DNA from: Deltaproteobacteria bacterium
GTDB taxonomy: Bacteria; Desulfobacterota; SM23-61
Length of the DNA stretch: 5,321 nt
Assembly: GCA_029857975.1 (NCBI GenBank)
Contig: JAOUFX010000276.1
Coordinates: 1 to 5,321, forward strand
Direction: 5' to 3'
Positions within the stretch are counted from its first letter, which is position 1. Each line of letters begins with the position of its first letter. The notes under the pieces are model-generated. The model made no database searches. It saw only the letters and a list, made by a program, of their open reading frames with translations, and had not been told where the DNA came from. The position numbers and the translations under genes were made by a program. Positions 1 through 5,321 of the stretch are shown piece after piece.

Positions 1-56
1 TCAATCTTGACCTCAGCCGTATCGGGAACCTGTTTGATGCAACAGAGAAAATGCAT
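1..56 (-). CDS. etfB: Electron-transfer flavoprotein beta subunit, N-terminal fragment (runs off the left edge)
   Basis: Reading leftward from an ATG at 56-54, the 18 visible codons give MHFLCCIKQVPDTAEVKI. This is the characteristic N-terminus of EtfB/FixA proteins, whose signature is a short hydrophobic strand followed by C-I/V-K-Q-V-P-D-T and then E-V-K-I-D. EtfB pairs with EtfA to form a soluble FAD- and AMP- or FAD-binding heterodimer. The dimer carries electrons between acyl-CoA or other flavin dehydrogenases and a quinone reductase, or takes part in electron bifurcation. Only about 7% of the usual ~260-residue protein is present, so neither the subtype nor the partner can be told. The start is fixed by the family pattern, although no good Shine-Dalgarno lies just upstream. 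It has the same orientation as the ParB-like gene, 96 bp away. The identification rests on a short but distinctive stretch. Confidence 0.85.
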   Translation of the reverse strand, partial: MHFLCCIKQVPDTAEVKI

Positions 57-68
57 GGTTTTAAAGAA

Positions 69-103
69 GCCGTAAGTCGCAAGTCGTAAGGCGCAAGGGG
101 TAA
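69..103. repeat. Five tandem 7-bp repeats, consensus GKCGYAA
   Basis: Five consecutive heptamers read GCCGTAA, GTCGCAA, GTCGTAA, GGCGCAA and GGGGTAA. Position 5 alternates T and C, so there is also a 14-bp period. The block lies between the ParB-like gene and etfB, starting 13 bp upstream of the etfB ATG. A 10-bp palindrome, AAAAGCTTTT, follows at 102-111. The heptamer structure is seen directly. I recall similar 'gtaagtcgcaagtcgtaag' strings in intergenic DNA of deltaproteobacterial and metagenomic genomes, so a dispersed element or slippage product is more likely than a site specific to this locus. Its function is unknown. Confidence 0.75.
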
Positions 104-152
104 AAGCTTTTCGCGATCATGGTTTTCCTTGCACTCACGCTGACACCCACAC

Positions 153-422
153 TCATTCAAGTAAACCGCTGAATATCTGGCCTTCGACAAATTCTATAAG
201 AATAACCCTTACCCGCGTGATTCCCAGCATCTTGCACACCCTCCACCGTTTTTCACCATCCCAAATCCGGAAGCATTCCCCATCAAACCAAACTTGAATG
301 GGGTCAACCTGGCCTCGGGAGAGAATAAAACGGCATAGAATTTCCAGGGATTCCCGGTGGTAGACGAGGCGGAGGTTGGGTCGGATCCTCTCCAGATCGA
401 CTTCGATCAAATTCTTTCTCAC
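153..422 (-). CDS. Stand-alone ParB/Spo0J N-terminal-domain (ParB-like nuclease fold) protein
   Basis: This is an 89-residue protein beginning at GTG. Its start is supported by a purine-rich GGGAG Shine-Dalgarno five bases upstream on the minus strand. The ParB N-terminal pattern is clear: I-x-P-N near residues 13-16, GQVDPI at 37-42, then a V-x-x-x-G-x-x-F-x-I strand, and DGEKRWR at 55-61, which corresponds to the family's GExRxRA nucleotide-binding box. A 'LGI..V.V' strand follows at 66-74. The protein stops there, with no parS-binding helix-turn-helix and no dimerisation domain. It is therefore not a chromosome-partition ParB. Single-domain versions of this fold occur as nucleotide-binding, nuclease-like or sulfiredoxin-like proteins, and the role of this one is unknown. 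It lies between the regulator and etfB in the same orientation, probably on its own transcript (see the promoter at 476-506). The family call is fairly secure; no specific function is claimed. Confidence 0.75.
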   Translation of the reverse strand: MRKNLIEVDLERIRPNLRLVYHRESLEILCRFILSRGQVDPIQVWFDGECFRIWDGEKRWRVCKMLGITRVRVILIEFVEGQIFSGLLE

Positions 423-475
423 ACTTTCTCCCTTTCTGGTCAGGCAGAGAATGGATGTAAAACGATCGGGTTATT

Positions 476-506
476 ATTGTAAACTCAATATCGGTGGGAG
501 TGTCAA
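476..506 (-). promoter_or_regulatory. Candidate sigma-70 promoter for the ParB-like gene
   Basis: On the minus strand a perfect -35 hexamer TTGACA (506-501) is followed after 19 bp by TACAAT (481-476), a 5/6 match to TATAAT. The spacer is 2 bp longer than ideal. Transcription would start near 469, giving a leader of roughly 47 nt before the GTG at 422. It lies in the only non-coding stretch between the regulator and the ParB-like gene, the right place for an independent promoter. Confidence 0.4.
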
Positions 507-557
507 GGAGGAAGTTGGGAATCGCTGGGCAAGGATGCTCTTTGCCGATGGGTTGAT

Positions 558-585
558 AAAAAAAGGAGATGGGTTCTTAAACTCC
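558..585 (-). terminator. Weak terminator-like hairpin after the regulator gene
   Basis: On the minus strand GGAG (585-582) and CTCC (568-565) can pair around a 13-nt loop that contains the regulator's TAA stop codon. Seven T residues (564-558) follow immediately. The U-tract is good, but a four-pair stem is much weaker than a typical intrinsic terminator, so this is only a candidate. The same spot carries a direct repeat, GATGGGTT, at 547-554 and 568-575. Confidence 0.25.
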
Positions 586-2460
586 ATATTTTTTCAACTT
601 ACGCCACAGCGTGCTGCGGTCTATACCCAAGATTCGGGAGATTTCATTTTTGTTCTTATGTCTCTTAAACATCTCTTGAATAAGAGTCTTTTCCGTTGCG
701 CCCAACGTAGCCTTAAGGTGGGCTGCGGGTTCTTCCGCTGCGGAGGGTCGCATTTTTCTTTCCAGACAAGCCTCCAGCAGGGCGCCAATCTTTTTCTCAT
801 GCTTCCGGGGCTGATAAAGGAGACAAAACCGCTTGACAATGTTTTCCAGTTCCCGAACATTCCCCTTAAAAGGTTCATTTTCTAAAATACTCTGGATCAA
901 TTGTTTCTTTTTCATCAGAGAACCTATGATCTCCTGGCGCGCCCCGCCCACAAAATGCAAAAAGAGTGGAGCCAAATCTTCCGGACGTTCGCGTAGAGGG
1001 GGAATATGCAGACGAAAGGCACTCAAACGATAGTAAAGATCTTCCCGGAATCGATGGTCGGCGACACAGGATTCCATATCAAGGTTGGTGGCGGCGATAA
1101 TACGAATTTCTACGGGAATAATGCGATCGCTTCCGAGTTTCAAAATTTCATGTTCCGAGAGGAGGCGTAAAAGTTTTGCTTGCAGGGGATAGCTGAGGGA
1201 GGTAATTTCATCCAGAAAAAGCGTTCCTTTATGAGCTAACTCAATCAGCCCTTTTTTACCGGCAACACGGGCCCCGGTAAAGGCTCCTTTTTCATATCCA
1301 AAAAGTTCACTTACCAGAAGCTCGCTGGGGAGGGTGGCACAATTGATGGCCACGAATGGACCTTTCCTTTGCTCACTGATGGCGTGAATGCTGTGGGCGA
1401 AAAGTTCTTTGCCCGTTCCGCTTTCTCCCGTAATCAAAATAGGACCTCGGGCAGCGGCGAACAAAGATGCCTTCTCTTTACATAAACGCAAAGCCTGACT
1501 CTCGCCCACAATATCGTCCAACTTATACTTGGCTGCAAAACCCCGCTCATGAAGTTTTTTTCGTACCGTAAATTCCGCATCCTGGATCTCATCAATTTTC
1601 GTAAAAGTGCAAACTACACCGTGAATCCCCTCGGGGGAGCGGACGGGTATGTAGTTTACAACTAAATTTCCCCCCTCGACGGCGTTGAGAATCTTGTCGC
1701 CTTGATACAACACTTTCTCCACGGTTTTACTGCCGAAGAGATCTACTACTCTTTGTCCCTGCAGCTTCTTTGTTCCCAAAAGGGTTTGGGCGGGGGGATT
1801 GTCTAAGATGATCTGTCCCGCCTCATCGGTTAATAGCAGACCTTCCGGAAAATGGTTGACTACAGCCGTAAGTTGCGATATCCGGCGGATCCCTTCATGC
1901 TGAATTTTGCAGATTTCCAGGGCATTTTTAACCGCCATACGAATCATGTCCATGCCTTTATAAAGTAAAATCCCCTTCAACCCCATTTTTTCAGCGACCC
2001 CAACCGTATAACTTCCCCCGATAAGCACTTTGTAGCCTTTTTCCTTCGCTACCTTGCAGGCATTCTCATATTCCCTATTGGTATCGCAATAGAAAGGTAA
2101 AAAGGAAACGTTCATCATCTGCGACAGGAGGAAAATGTCAAAATCCCGGTCATCCCGGGAAAGACACAAGGCGATCTGGTTATCAAAATTGTGGGCTTCC
2201 TGGATGGCCCGGATCAGATCGGGAAACGTCGGGCGGAAGGAGATAATCGGAATTTTAAGGTGCTTTGAATGCATTCTCCTGGTTGACGGTCCAGCCAATA
2301 CAATATCTGCTACCCCCTCGATTTCCCGTAGAAAAGTCCCAGCTTCCTCCAACAAACTGGTGATAAAAATAAAATCGGCAACATCGCCAAACTCAGAAGC
2401 AACCTTTCGGGCGATGGCGATCACGGGCTTATATCCTACAATACAAAGTTTAGGTTTCAT
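577..2460 (-). CDS. Sigma-54-dependent transcriptional activator with PrpR_N sensor, PAS, AAA+ and Fis-type HTH domains
   Basis: This 627-residue enhancer-binding protein would act on RNA polymerase carrying sigma-54. Residues ~5-185 match the PrpR N-terminal ligand domain family, with the late 'G-Y-K-V-L-I-G-G' and '[11 protein letters not shown]' strands well preserved. In PrpR this domain senses 2-methylcitrate. A PAS-like region spans ~197-292. The AAA+ domain has Walker A GESGTGKE (345-352), an intact sigma-54-contacting loop GAFTGA (392-397), Walker B TLFLDE (413-418), the FREDLYYRL arginine-finger segment (471-479) and GNVRELEN (533-540). A Fis-type HTH closes the protein (~603-625). 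There is no phosphorylatable receiver domain, so control is probably by direct ligand binding. I chose the ATG at 2460 because AGGGGG lies six bases upstream and the encoded [10 protein letters not shown] matches the family start. An ATG at 2484 would add eight residues but has no Shine-Dalgarno. It diverges from the enolase-family operon, its likely target. The inducer is unknown. Confidence 0.93.
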   Translation of the reverse strand: MKPKLCIVGYKPVIAIARKVASEFGDVADFIFITSLLEEAGTFLREIEGVADIVLAGPSTRRMHSKHLKIPIISFRPTFPDLIRAIQEAHNFDNQIALCLSRDDRDFDIFLLSQMMNVSFLPFYCDTNREYENACKVAKEKGYKVLIGGSYTVGVAEKMGLKGILLYKGMDMIRMAVKNALEICKIQHEGIRRISQLTAVVNHFPEGLLLTDEAGQIILDNPPAQTLLGTKKLQGQRVVDLFGSKTVEKVLYQGDKILNAVEGGNLVVNYIPVRSPEGIHGVVCTFTKIDEIQDAEFTVRKKLHERGFAAKYKLDDIVGESQALRLCKEKASLFAAARGPILITGESGTGKELFAHSIHAISEQRKGPFVAINCATLPSELLVSELFGYEKGAFTGARVAGKKGLIELAHKGTLFLDEITSLSYPLQAKLLRLLSEHEILKLGSDRIIPVEIRIIAATNLDMESCVADHRFREDLYYRLSAFRLHIPPLRERPEDLAPLFLHFVGGARQEIIGSLMKKKQLIQSILENEPFKGNVRELENIVKRFCLLYQPRKHEKKIGALLEACLERKMRPSAAEEPAAHLKATLGATEKTLIQEMFKRHKNKNEISRILGIDRSTLWRKLKKYGV

Positions 2461-2466
2461 TACCTT

Positions 2467-2472
2467 CCCCCT
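2467..2472 (-). promoter_or_regulatory. Ribosome binding site that decides the regulator start
   Basis: On the minus strand AGGGGG (2472-2467) is followed by a six-base spacer and the ATG at 2460. The longer in-frame alternative, ATG at 2484, is preceded by an A/T-rich run with no Shine-Dalgarno. This favours the shorter 627-residue protein. Confidence 0.55.
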
Positions 2473-2543
2473 GATATGTTTCATTTTTACATCATTTTTT
2501 CAAATTTGCAACGAAACAATCATTCAGGGCCTTTCTTCTCCCA

Positions 2544-2553
2544 TCGCAAGCGA
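2544..2553. promoter_or_regulatory. Candidate upstream activator site (inverted repeat TCGC-AA-GCGA)
   Basis: TCGCAAGCGA is a short inverted repeat centred about 85 bp before the predicted sigma-54 transcription start, a typical distance for an enhancer-binding-protein site. A related string, GCAACGA, occurs at 2508-2514. A second candidate with TTTC-N11-GAAA symmetry lies at 2498-2516 around the palindrome CAAATTTG. None is long enough to be convincing alone; the position between the regulator and its likely target is the main argument. Confidence 0.2.
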
Positions 2554-2606
2554 CCTGGATTCAACTGATTTTTTTACTTTATTTTGAAAATGGCTCAAAT
2601 CCCCCC

Positions 2607-2623
2607 TTGGTATTTATTTTGCT
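2607..2623 (+). promoter_or_regulatory. Sigma-54 (-24/-12) promoter of the enolase-family / glycerate-kinase operon
   Basis: TTGG (2607-2610) and TTGCT (2619-2623) have the invariant spacing of sigma-54 promoters: GG, ten bases, then GC. The -12 element TTGCT is a perfect match to TTGCW. The -24 element keeps YTGG but reads TATT where the consensus has CACG. The predicted transcription start is near 2634, leaving a 34-nt leader with AGAGGT (2655-2660) seven bases before the ATG. A sigma-54 activator is encoded immediately upstream in the opposite direction, which strongly supports the call. Confidence 0.75.
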
Positions 2624-2667
2624 GAAATCATTTTATCCTCAGAAAAAATTTAAAAGAGGTTGGTTTC

Positions 2668-3789
2668 ATGAAGATTACGGATGTCGTTGCCGATAACCTT
2701 ACGATTCCCTACCCGGGTAAGGTGAGACCTGCCTGGCAGCCTGGCCTCGTCACTTCCTCCTACAACTTTACTTTAGTTCGCATCTTCACCGATGAAGGGA
2801 TTACGGGCATGGGGGGAACAAGCGGTCATTGCGCCGGAGTGATCTTGACCCAAGTCAAACCCTATTTGGTTGGCGAAGACCCAATGGCCACCGAACGCTT
2901 GGCCCGGGTTTATCGTCATGCCGGCAACGGCATCTGGTGTATAGACATGGCTTTGTGGGACATTATCGGCAAGGCTGCCAACCTTCCGCTTCACAAGCTT
3001 TGGGGAAGTTACCGCAATAAAATATTGGCTTACGCCAGCACAGTTGAAATAGGAAGCCCTGAAGACCGAGCCTTGCTTGCGGTTCACTATCAAGAATTAG
3101 GGTTTAAGGCCATGAAGCTCCGGTTGCACAGCGAGAAGATGGCCGATGACCTGTCCATCCTGGATGCCTGTCTTAAGGCAACCCAGGGCAAAATGGATTT
3201 TATGGTGGATGCTAATCAGGCCACCAATTTACCATCTCCCGAACAAGGGGTGGTATGGGATTTTCAGAGGGCTTGGCGTATGGCCCGCGAATTGGAAGCG
3301 CGGAGGGTGGTCTGGCTGGAAGAACCGCTCTCCCGCTACGATTTTGACAACCTGGTCCGGCTGCGGGAAGCTACGGAAATTTACATCGCCGGCGGGGAAA
3401 AGAATCAGGGACTGCACGAATTCCGGTGGCTCATCGAACGCGGGGTTTACGACATCATCCAGCCTGATTGTGCCATGTCCGAGGGTGTATCCCAGTTGCG
3501 TAAGGTTGCGGCCATGGCCGAAATGTATAAAAGGCACTTTGCCCCCCACCACAGCATGAGCGGGATCGGCCTGGCGGCGGTGATCCATCTGGCCTGTACG
3601 TTTCCGGGCTTGACTTGGGCGGAACTGATGTACGAGCCAAGAACGAGAACGATCGAAGCTTATCAGCAGTTGGGTGGCATTCTGGAATCAAAAATCTGGC
3701 TTGACGAGGAAGGATACATCCCCGCACCCGAGGGGCCTGGCTTAGGGGTTATCCTCAACGAAAAAAAGATTAATCAATATTCGGTTTAA
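2668..3789 (+). CDS. Mandelate racemase/muconate lactonizing enzyme (enolase) superfamily protein, probable acid-sugar dehydratase
   Basis: This complete 373-residue cytosolic enzyme has an N-terminal capping domain (~1-115), a TIM-barrel and a C-terminal PEGPGLG segment (354-360). Members abstract the proton alpha to a carboxylate and stabilise the enolate with Mg2+. Visible catalytic elements are K150-x-R152 on strand 2, D181 in DAN, E218 in WLEEP (216-220), E244 in AGGE, D267 in QPD, H294 in APHH and E319 in WAEL. The D267/H294 pair corresponds to the Asp270/His297 dyad of mandelate racemase and has the same 27-residue spacing, which places the protein in the mandelate racemase subgroup. 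That subgroup includes many sugar-acid dehydratases. Relative to mandelate racemase there are ~11 extra residues after DANQ (~186-198). AGAGGT precedes the ATG by seven bases. It is first in a sigma-54-driven operon with a glycerate kinase, which suggests dehydration of an aldonic, aldaric or related hydroxy-acid. Racemase or epimerase activity is not excluded, and the substrate is unknown. Confidence 0.9.
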   Translation: MKITDVVADNLTIPYPGKVRPAWQPGLVTSSYNFTLVRIFTDEGITGMGGTSGHCAGVILTQVKPYLVGEDPMATERLARVYRHAGNGIWCIDMALWDIIGKAANLPLHKLWGSYRNKILAYASTVEIGSPEDRALLAVHYQELGFKAMKLRLHSEKMADDLSILDACLKATQGKMDFMVDANQATNLPSPEQGVVWDFQRAWRMARELEARRVVWLEEPLSRYDFDNLVRLREATEIYIAGGEKNQGLHEFRWLIERGVYDIIQPDCAMSEGVSQLRKVAAMAEMYKRHFAPHHSMSGIGLAAVIHLACTFPGLTWAELMYEPRTRTIEAYQQLGGILESKIWLDEEGYIPAPEGPGLGVILNEKKINQYSV

Positions 3790-3791
3790 AA

Positions 3792-5180
3792 ATGAAGATC
3801 AAGAATCGAGCAAGTTTGGTGGTAACGGGGGACATCGCCAGCCGGCAGGTGGTATTGGAGATCGTTGAGGCTGCCTTGCAAACCCTTGACGCCTACCAGG
3901 TGATCAGAAATTTTTTAAAGCTCGATGGAAATATTCTGCGGATAGGAAACCAAAAATGGGATCTGGATAATAAACGCCGTCTTTTTGTGGTTGGAGCCGG
4001 GAAAGCCTGTAACTCCATGGCGAAAGCGGTGGAAGACACGTTGGGAAACCGCATCCATAAAGGCTTAGTCATCGTAAAGCAGCTGGACGTTGCCGATTCA
4101 TTACACCGGATAGAATTGGTGGTTGGCGGCCATCCCATCCCCAATGAAAAAGGACTGCGGGCCAGCCGGCGCATTTTGGACCTGGTGAACGATGCCGGAC
4201 CCGAGGATCTTTTTATTGGCTTGATTAGCGGCGGAAGTTCAGCCTTGATGAATTGCCCTGTCCCGGGAATCACTTTAGAGGAGGAGATGAAAGTAACGGC
4301 CGAGCTTTTGCGCAGTGGCGCCCGCATCCTGGAAATCAATGCCGTGCGCCGCCACATTTCTGCCACTAACGGAGGTCGCTTAGCTCAAAAAATTGAAGCC
4401 CAAGGGGCGGAAATGATCAATTTGATTATTTCCGATTCCGTAGGGAATAAGCCCACGACCGACCCCGCCCAACCCGTCAAATTTTTCGGGACCCCCGTGG
4501 CAGCGGATTCCACCACTCTTCAGGATGCCCGAAGCGTCCTGAAAAAATACGGTCTTCTTCCCCGAGTTCCACCCTCGATCATTGAATTTCTTAACCATGC
4601 AAACCCCAGGCATGAAACTCCCAAAATTCTCGGCAATTACATCCATCATTTCGTATTACAAAAACCAGCCGACGCCTGTGAAGCTGCCAAACAAGCGGCG
4701 GATAGGATGGGCCTTTCCGGGTTGATCTTGACCACACTCCTCGAAGGGGAAAGCCGGGAAGCGGGGATATTCTTAGCCACCGTGGCCAAGGAAATCGCTT
4801 TGAACCTTCGCTTCCTTGTACCTCCTTGCGTGCTGATTGCGGGAGGGGAAACAACGACCAGAATCGATGGTCCCTGCGGAATGGGCGGGCCTTCTCAGGA
4901 ACTGGCCCTTGGTTTTGCCCTGGAAACGGCAGGCCTGAAAGGATTTTGTATTGGGGCGATCGACACCGATGGCACGGATGGTCTATCGGAGATTGCGGGA
5001 GGAATTACCGACGGCACAACGGTGGAGCGGGCTCGAATGAAGGACCTGAATGTGTACGAGCGATTGCAGGCCCATGACAGCTCGGCGGTTCTACAAATGA
5101 TTGGCGATGCAATTATGACCGGCAACACGGGTACAAATGTATGCGACTTGAATGTAATTTATATTGCACCCAAAAGTTGA
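3792..5180 (+). CDS. Glycerate 2-kinase family protein (DUF4147 plus MOFRL domains)
   Basis: This complete 462-residue protein has the architecture of class II glycerate kinases (GckA/TtuD), which use ATP to convert D-glycerate to 2-phosphoglycerate. The DUF4147 domain (~16-260) carries GAGK with the probable catalytic K71 (68-71), GHPIPNEKG (113-121), LISGGSSAL (144-152) and the INAVRRHIS segment (182-190). The MOFRL domain (~345-455) carries AGGETT (350-355), GMGGPSQE (363-370), TDGTDG (392-397) and GNTGTNVCDL (444-453). The loop after SDSVGN is atypical: the usual ASGPT-x-x-D motif is replaced by a longer stretch ending FFGTPVAAD (231-239). The ATG lies 2 nt after the upstream TAA with no clear Shine-Dalgarno, so translation is probably coupled to the enolase-family gene. 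The N-terminal MKIKNR..L pattern fits the family start. Context supports phosphorylation of glycerate, or a close analogue, released from the dehydratase pathway. Older annotations call relatives 'hydroxypyruvate reductase'. The family is certain; the exact substrate is less so. Confidence 0.93.
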   Translation: MKIKNRASLVVTGDIASRQVVLEIVEAALQTLDAYQVIRNFLKLDGNILRIGNQKWDLDNKRRLFVVGAGKACNSMAKAVEDTLGNRIHKGLVIVKQLDVADSLHRIELVVGGHPIPNEKGLRASRRILDLVNDAGPEDLFIGLISGGSSALMNCPVPGITLEEEMKVTAELLRSGARILEINAVRRHISATNGGRLAQKIEAQGAEMINLIISDSVGNKPTTDPAQPVKFFGTPVAADSTTLQDARSVLKKYGLLPRVPPSIIEFLNHANPRHETPKILGNYIHHFVLQKPADACEAAKQAADRMGLSGLILTTLLEGESREAGIFLATVAKEIALNLRFLVPPCVLIAGGETTTRIDGPCGMGGPSQELALGFALETAGLKGFCIGAIDTDGTDGLSEIAGGITDGTTVERARMKDLNVYERLQAHDSSAVLQMIGDAIMTGNTGTNVCDLNVIYIAPKS

Positions 5181-5182
5181 TG

Positions 5183-5291
5183 ATCTCGTAAGAAGCCACG
5201 AAAGGGTTATTGCGAGCGCCAGCGAAGCACCCATTAAAAGGCCCTTGTCAAGAGGAAAAGAACCCCCCTCGCACGAGATTTTAATTTTTTT
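5183..5291 (+). terminator. Inverted repeat with T-rich tail after the operon (possible terminator)
   Basis: ATCTCGT (5183-5189), three bases after the kinase stop codon, is a perfect inverted match to ACGAGAT (5273-5279). The right arm is followed by a T-rich run (5279-5291) interrupted by two A residues. Inside, TGCGAG (5211-5216) can pair with CTCGCA (5268-5273), nearly continuing the stem. The ~83-nt enclosed segment makes this atypical for an intrinsic terminator, so a folded repeat element used as a 3' end is an alternative. Confidence 0.3.
5209..5229. repeat. Partial copy of a dispersed palindromic intergenic repeat
   Basis: The string ATTGCGAGCGCCAGCGAAGC and its flanks resemble a short palindromic element (core attgcgag...gcgaagca) that I recall being scattered between genes in many deltaproteobacterial and metagenomic genomes. 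The usual AATCTC after GAAGCA is replaced here by CCC, so the copy looks truncated or diverged. The resemblance is from memory and only one copy is in the window. Confidence 0.4.
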
Positions 5292-5321
5292 CCTCGGCTA
5301 TCTACAAATGCGCTATTTCTT

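Noticed and set aside
3..89. Rightward open frame that could be read as the C-terminal end of a gene entering from the left
   Set aside because: The opposite strand of the same bases encodes an almost perfect EtfB N-terminus, and the rightward peptide matches nothing I recognise and ends inside the heptamer repeat.
69..103. CRISPR-like array
   Set aside because: The units are 7 bp and directly abutting, with no spacers and no cas genes nearby.
57..152. Terminator or promoter between the ParB-like gene and etfB
   Set aside because: No stem followed by a T-tract and no paired -35/-10 or -24/-12 elements stand out; only the heptamer repeat and the AAAAGCTTTT palindrome are visible.
376..885. 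Rightward 169-codon frame
   Set aside because: More than half of it lies antisense to the conserved C-terminal end of the sigma-54 activator and its start lies inside the ParB-like gene. The peptide has no family pattern and no proper ribosome site.
2488..2515. Sigma-70 promoter for the regulator gene (minus-strand TTGCAA or TTGTTT with A/T-rich -10 candidates)
   Set aside because: The hexamers match the consensus at only three or four of six positions and several overlapping choices are equally poor, so none is supported.
2135..2587. Rightward 150-codon frame across the regulator start and intergenic region
   Set aside because: It is antisense to the well-conserved PrpR_N coding sequence, and its product is low in recognisable structure and unlike any known family.
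5234..5320. Leftward open frame of 28 codons entering from the right edge
   Set aside because: It reads through the inverted repeat and repeat-like sequence, is basic and low in complexity, and resembles the translation of intergenic repeats more than a protein end. It cannot be judged without more sequence.

Overview
The window looks like chromosomal DNA from an anaerobic Gram-negative bacterium, most likely a Desulfobacterota (deltaproteobacterial) or syntroph-like lineage. This placement is inference. It rests on intermediate GC content, an electron-transfer flavoprotein gene at the edge, a sigma-54 activator with a PrpR-type sensor domain, a convincing -24/-12 promoter, and intergenic repeat debris of a kind I associate with such genomes.

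Layout. Three genes read leftward. At the left edge are the first 18 codons of etfB (electron-transfer flavoprotein beta subunit), which runs off the window. Next is a small stand-alone ParB/Spo0J N-terminal-domain protein (153-422) with its own plausible sigma-70 promoter. Then comes a large sigma-54-dependent enhancer-binding protein (577-2460) with the order PrpR_N sensor, PAS, AAA+ ATPase, Fis-type HTH. Diverging from the regulator across a 207-bp intergenic region is a rightward two-gene operon. It encodes a mandelate racemase/enolase-superfamily enzyme (2668-3789) and, 2 nt later, a glycerate 2-kinase-family protein (3792-5180). The last 141 bases hold no recognisable gene, only a partial palindromic repeat and a weak terminator-like inverted repeat.

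How it fits together. The gene upstream of the operon encodes a sigma-54 activator with an intact GAFTGA loop, and a -24/-12 element (TTGG-N8-TTGCT) lies 45-61 bp before the enolase-family start codon. The simplest reading is a self-contained, ligand-induced catabolic unit. The PrpR_N domain senses a small carboxylate, the activator switches on the operon, the enolase-superfamily enzyme dehydrates (or epimerises) a sugar acid or hydroxy-acid, and the kinase sends a glycerate-like product to glycolysis. No aldolase, reductase or transporter is visible here, so the substrate and the middle of the pathway are unknown.

Nothing in the window demands a wholly new class of system. The points most worth a second look are the predicted sigma-54 circuit, the unusual active-site details of the two enzymes, the orphan ParB-like protein, and a 5 x 7-bp tandem repeat in the etfB leader.
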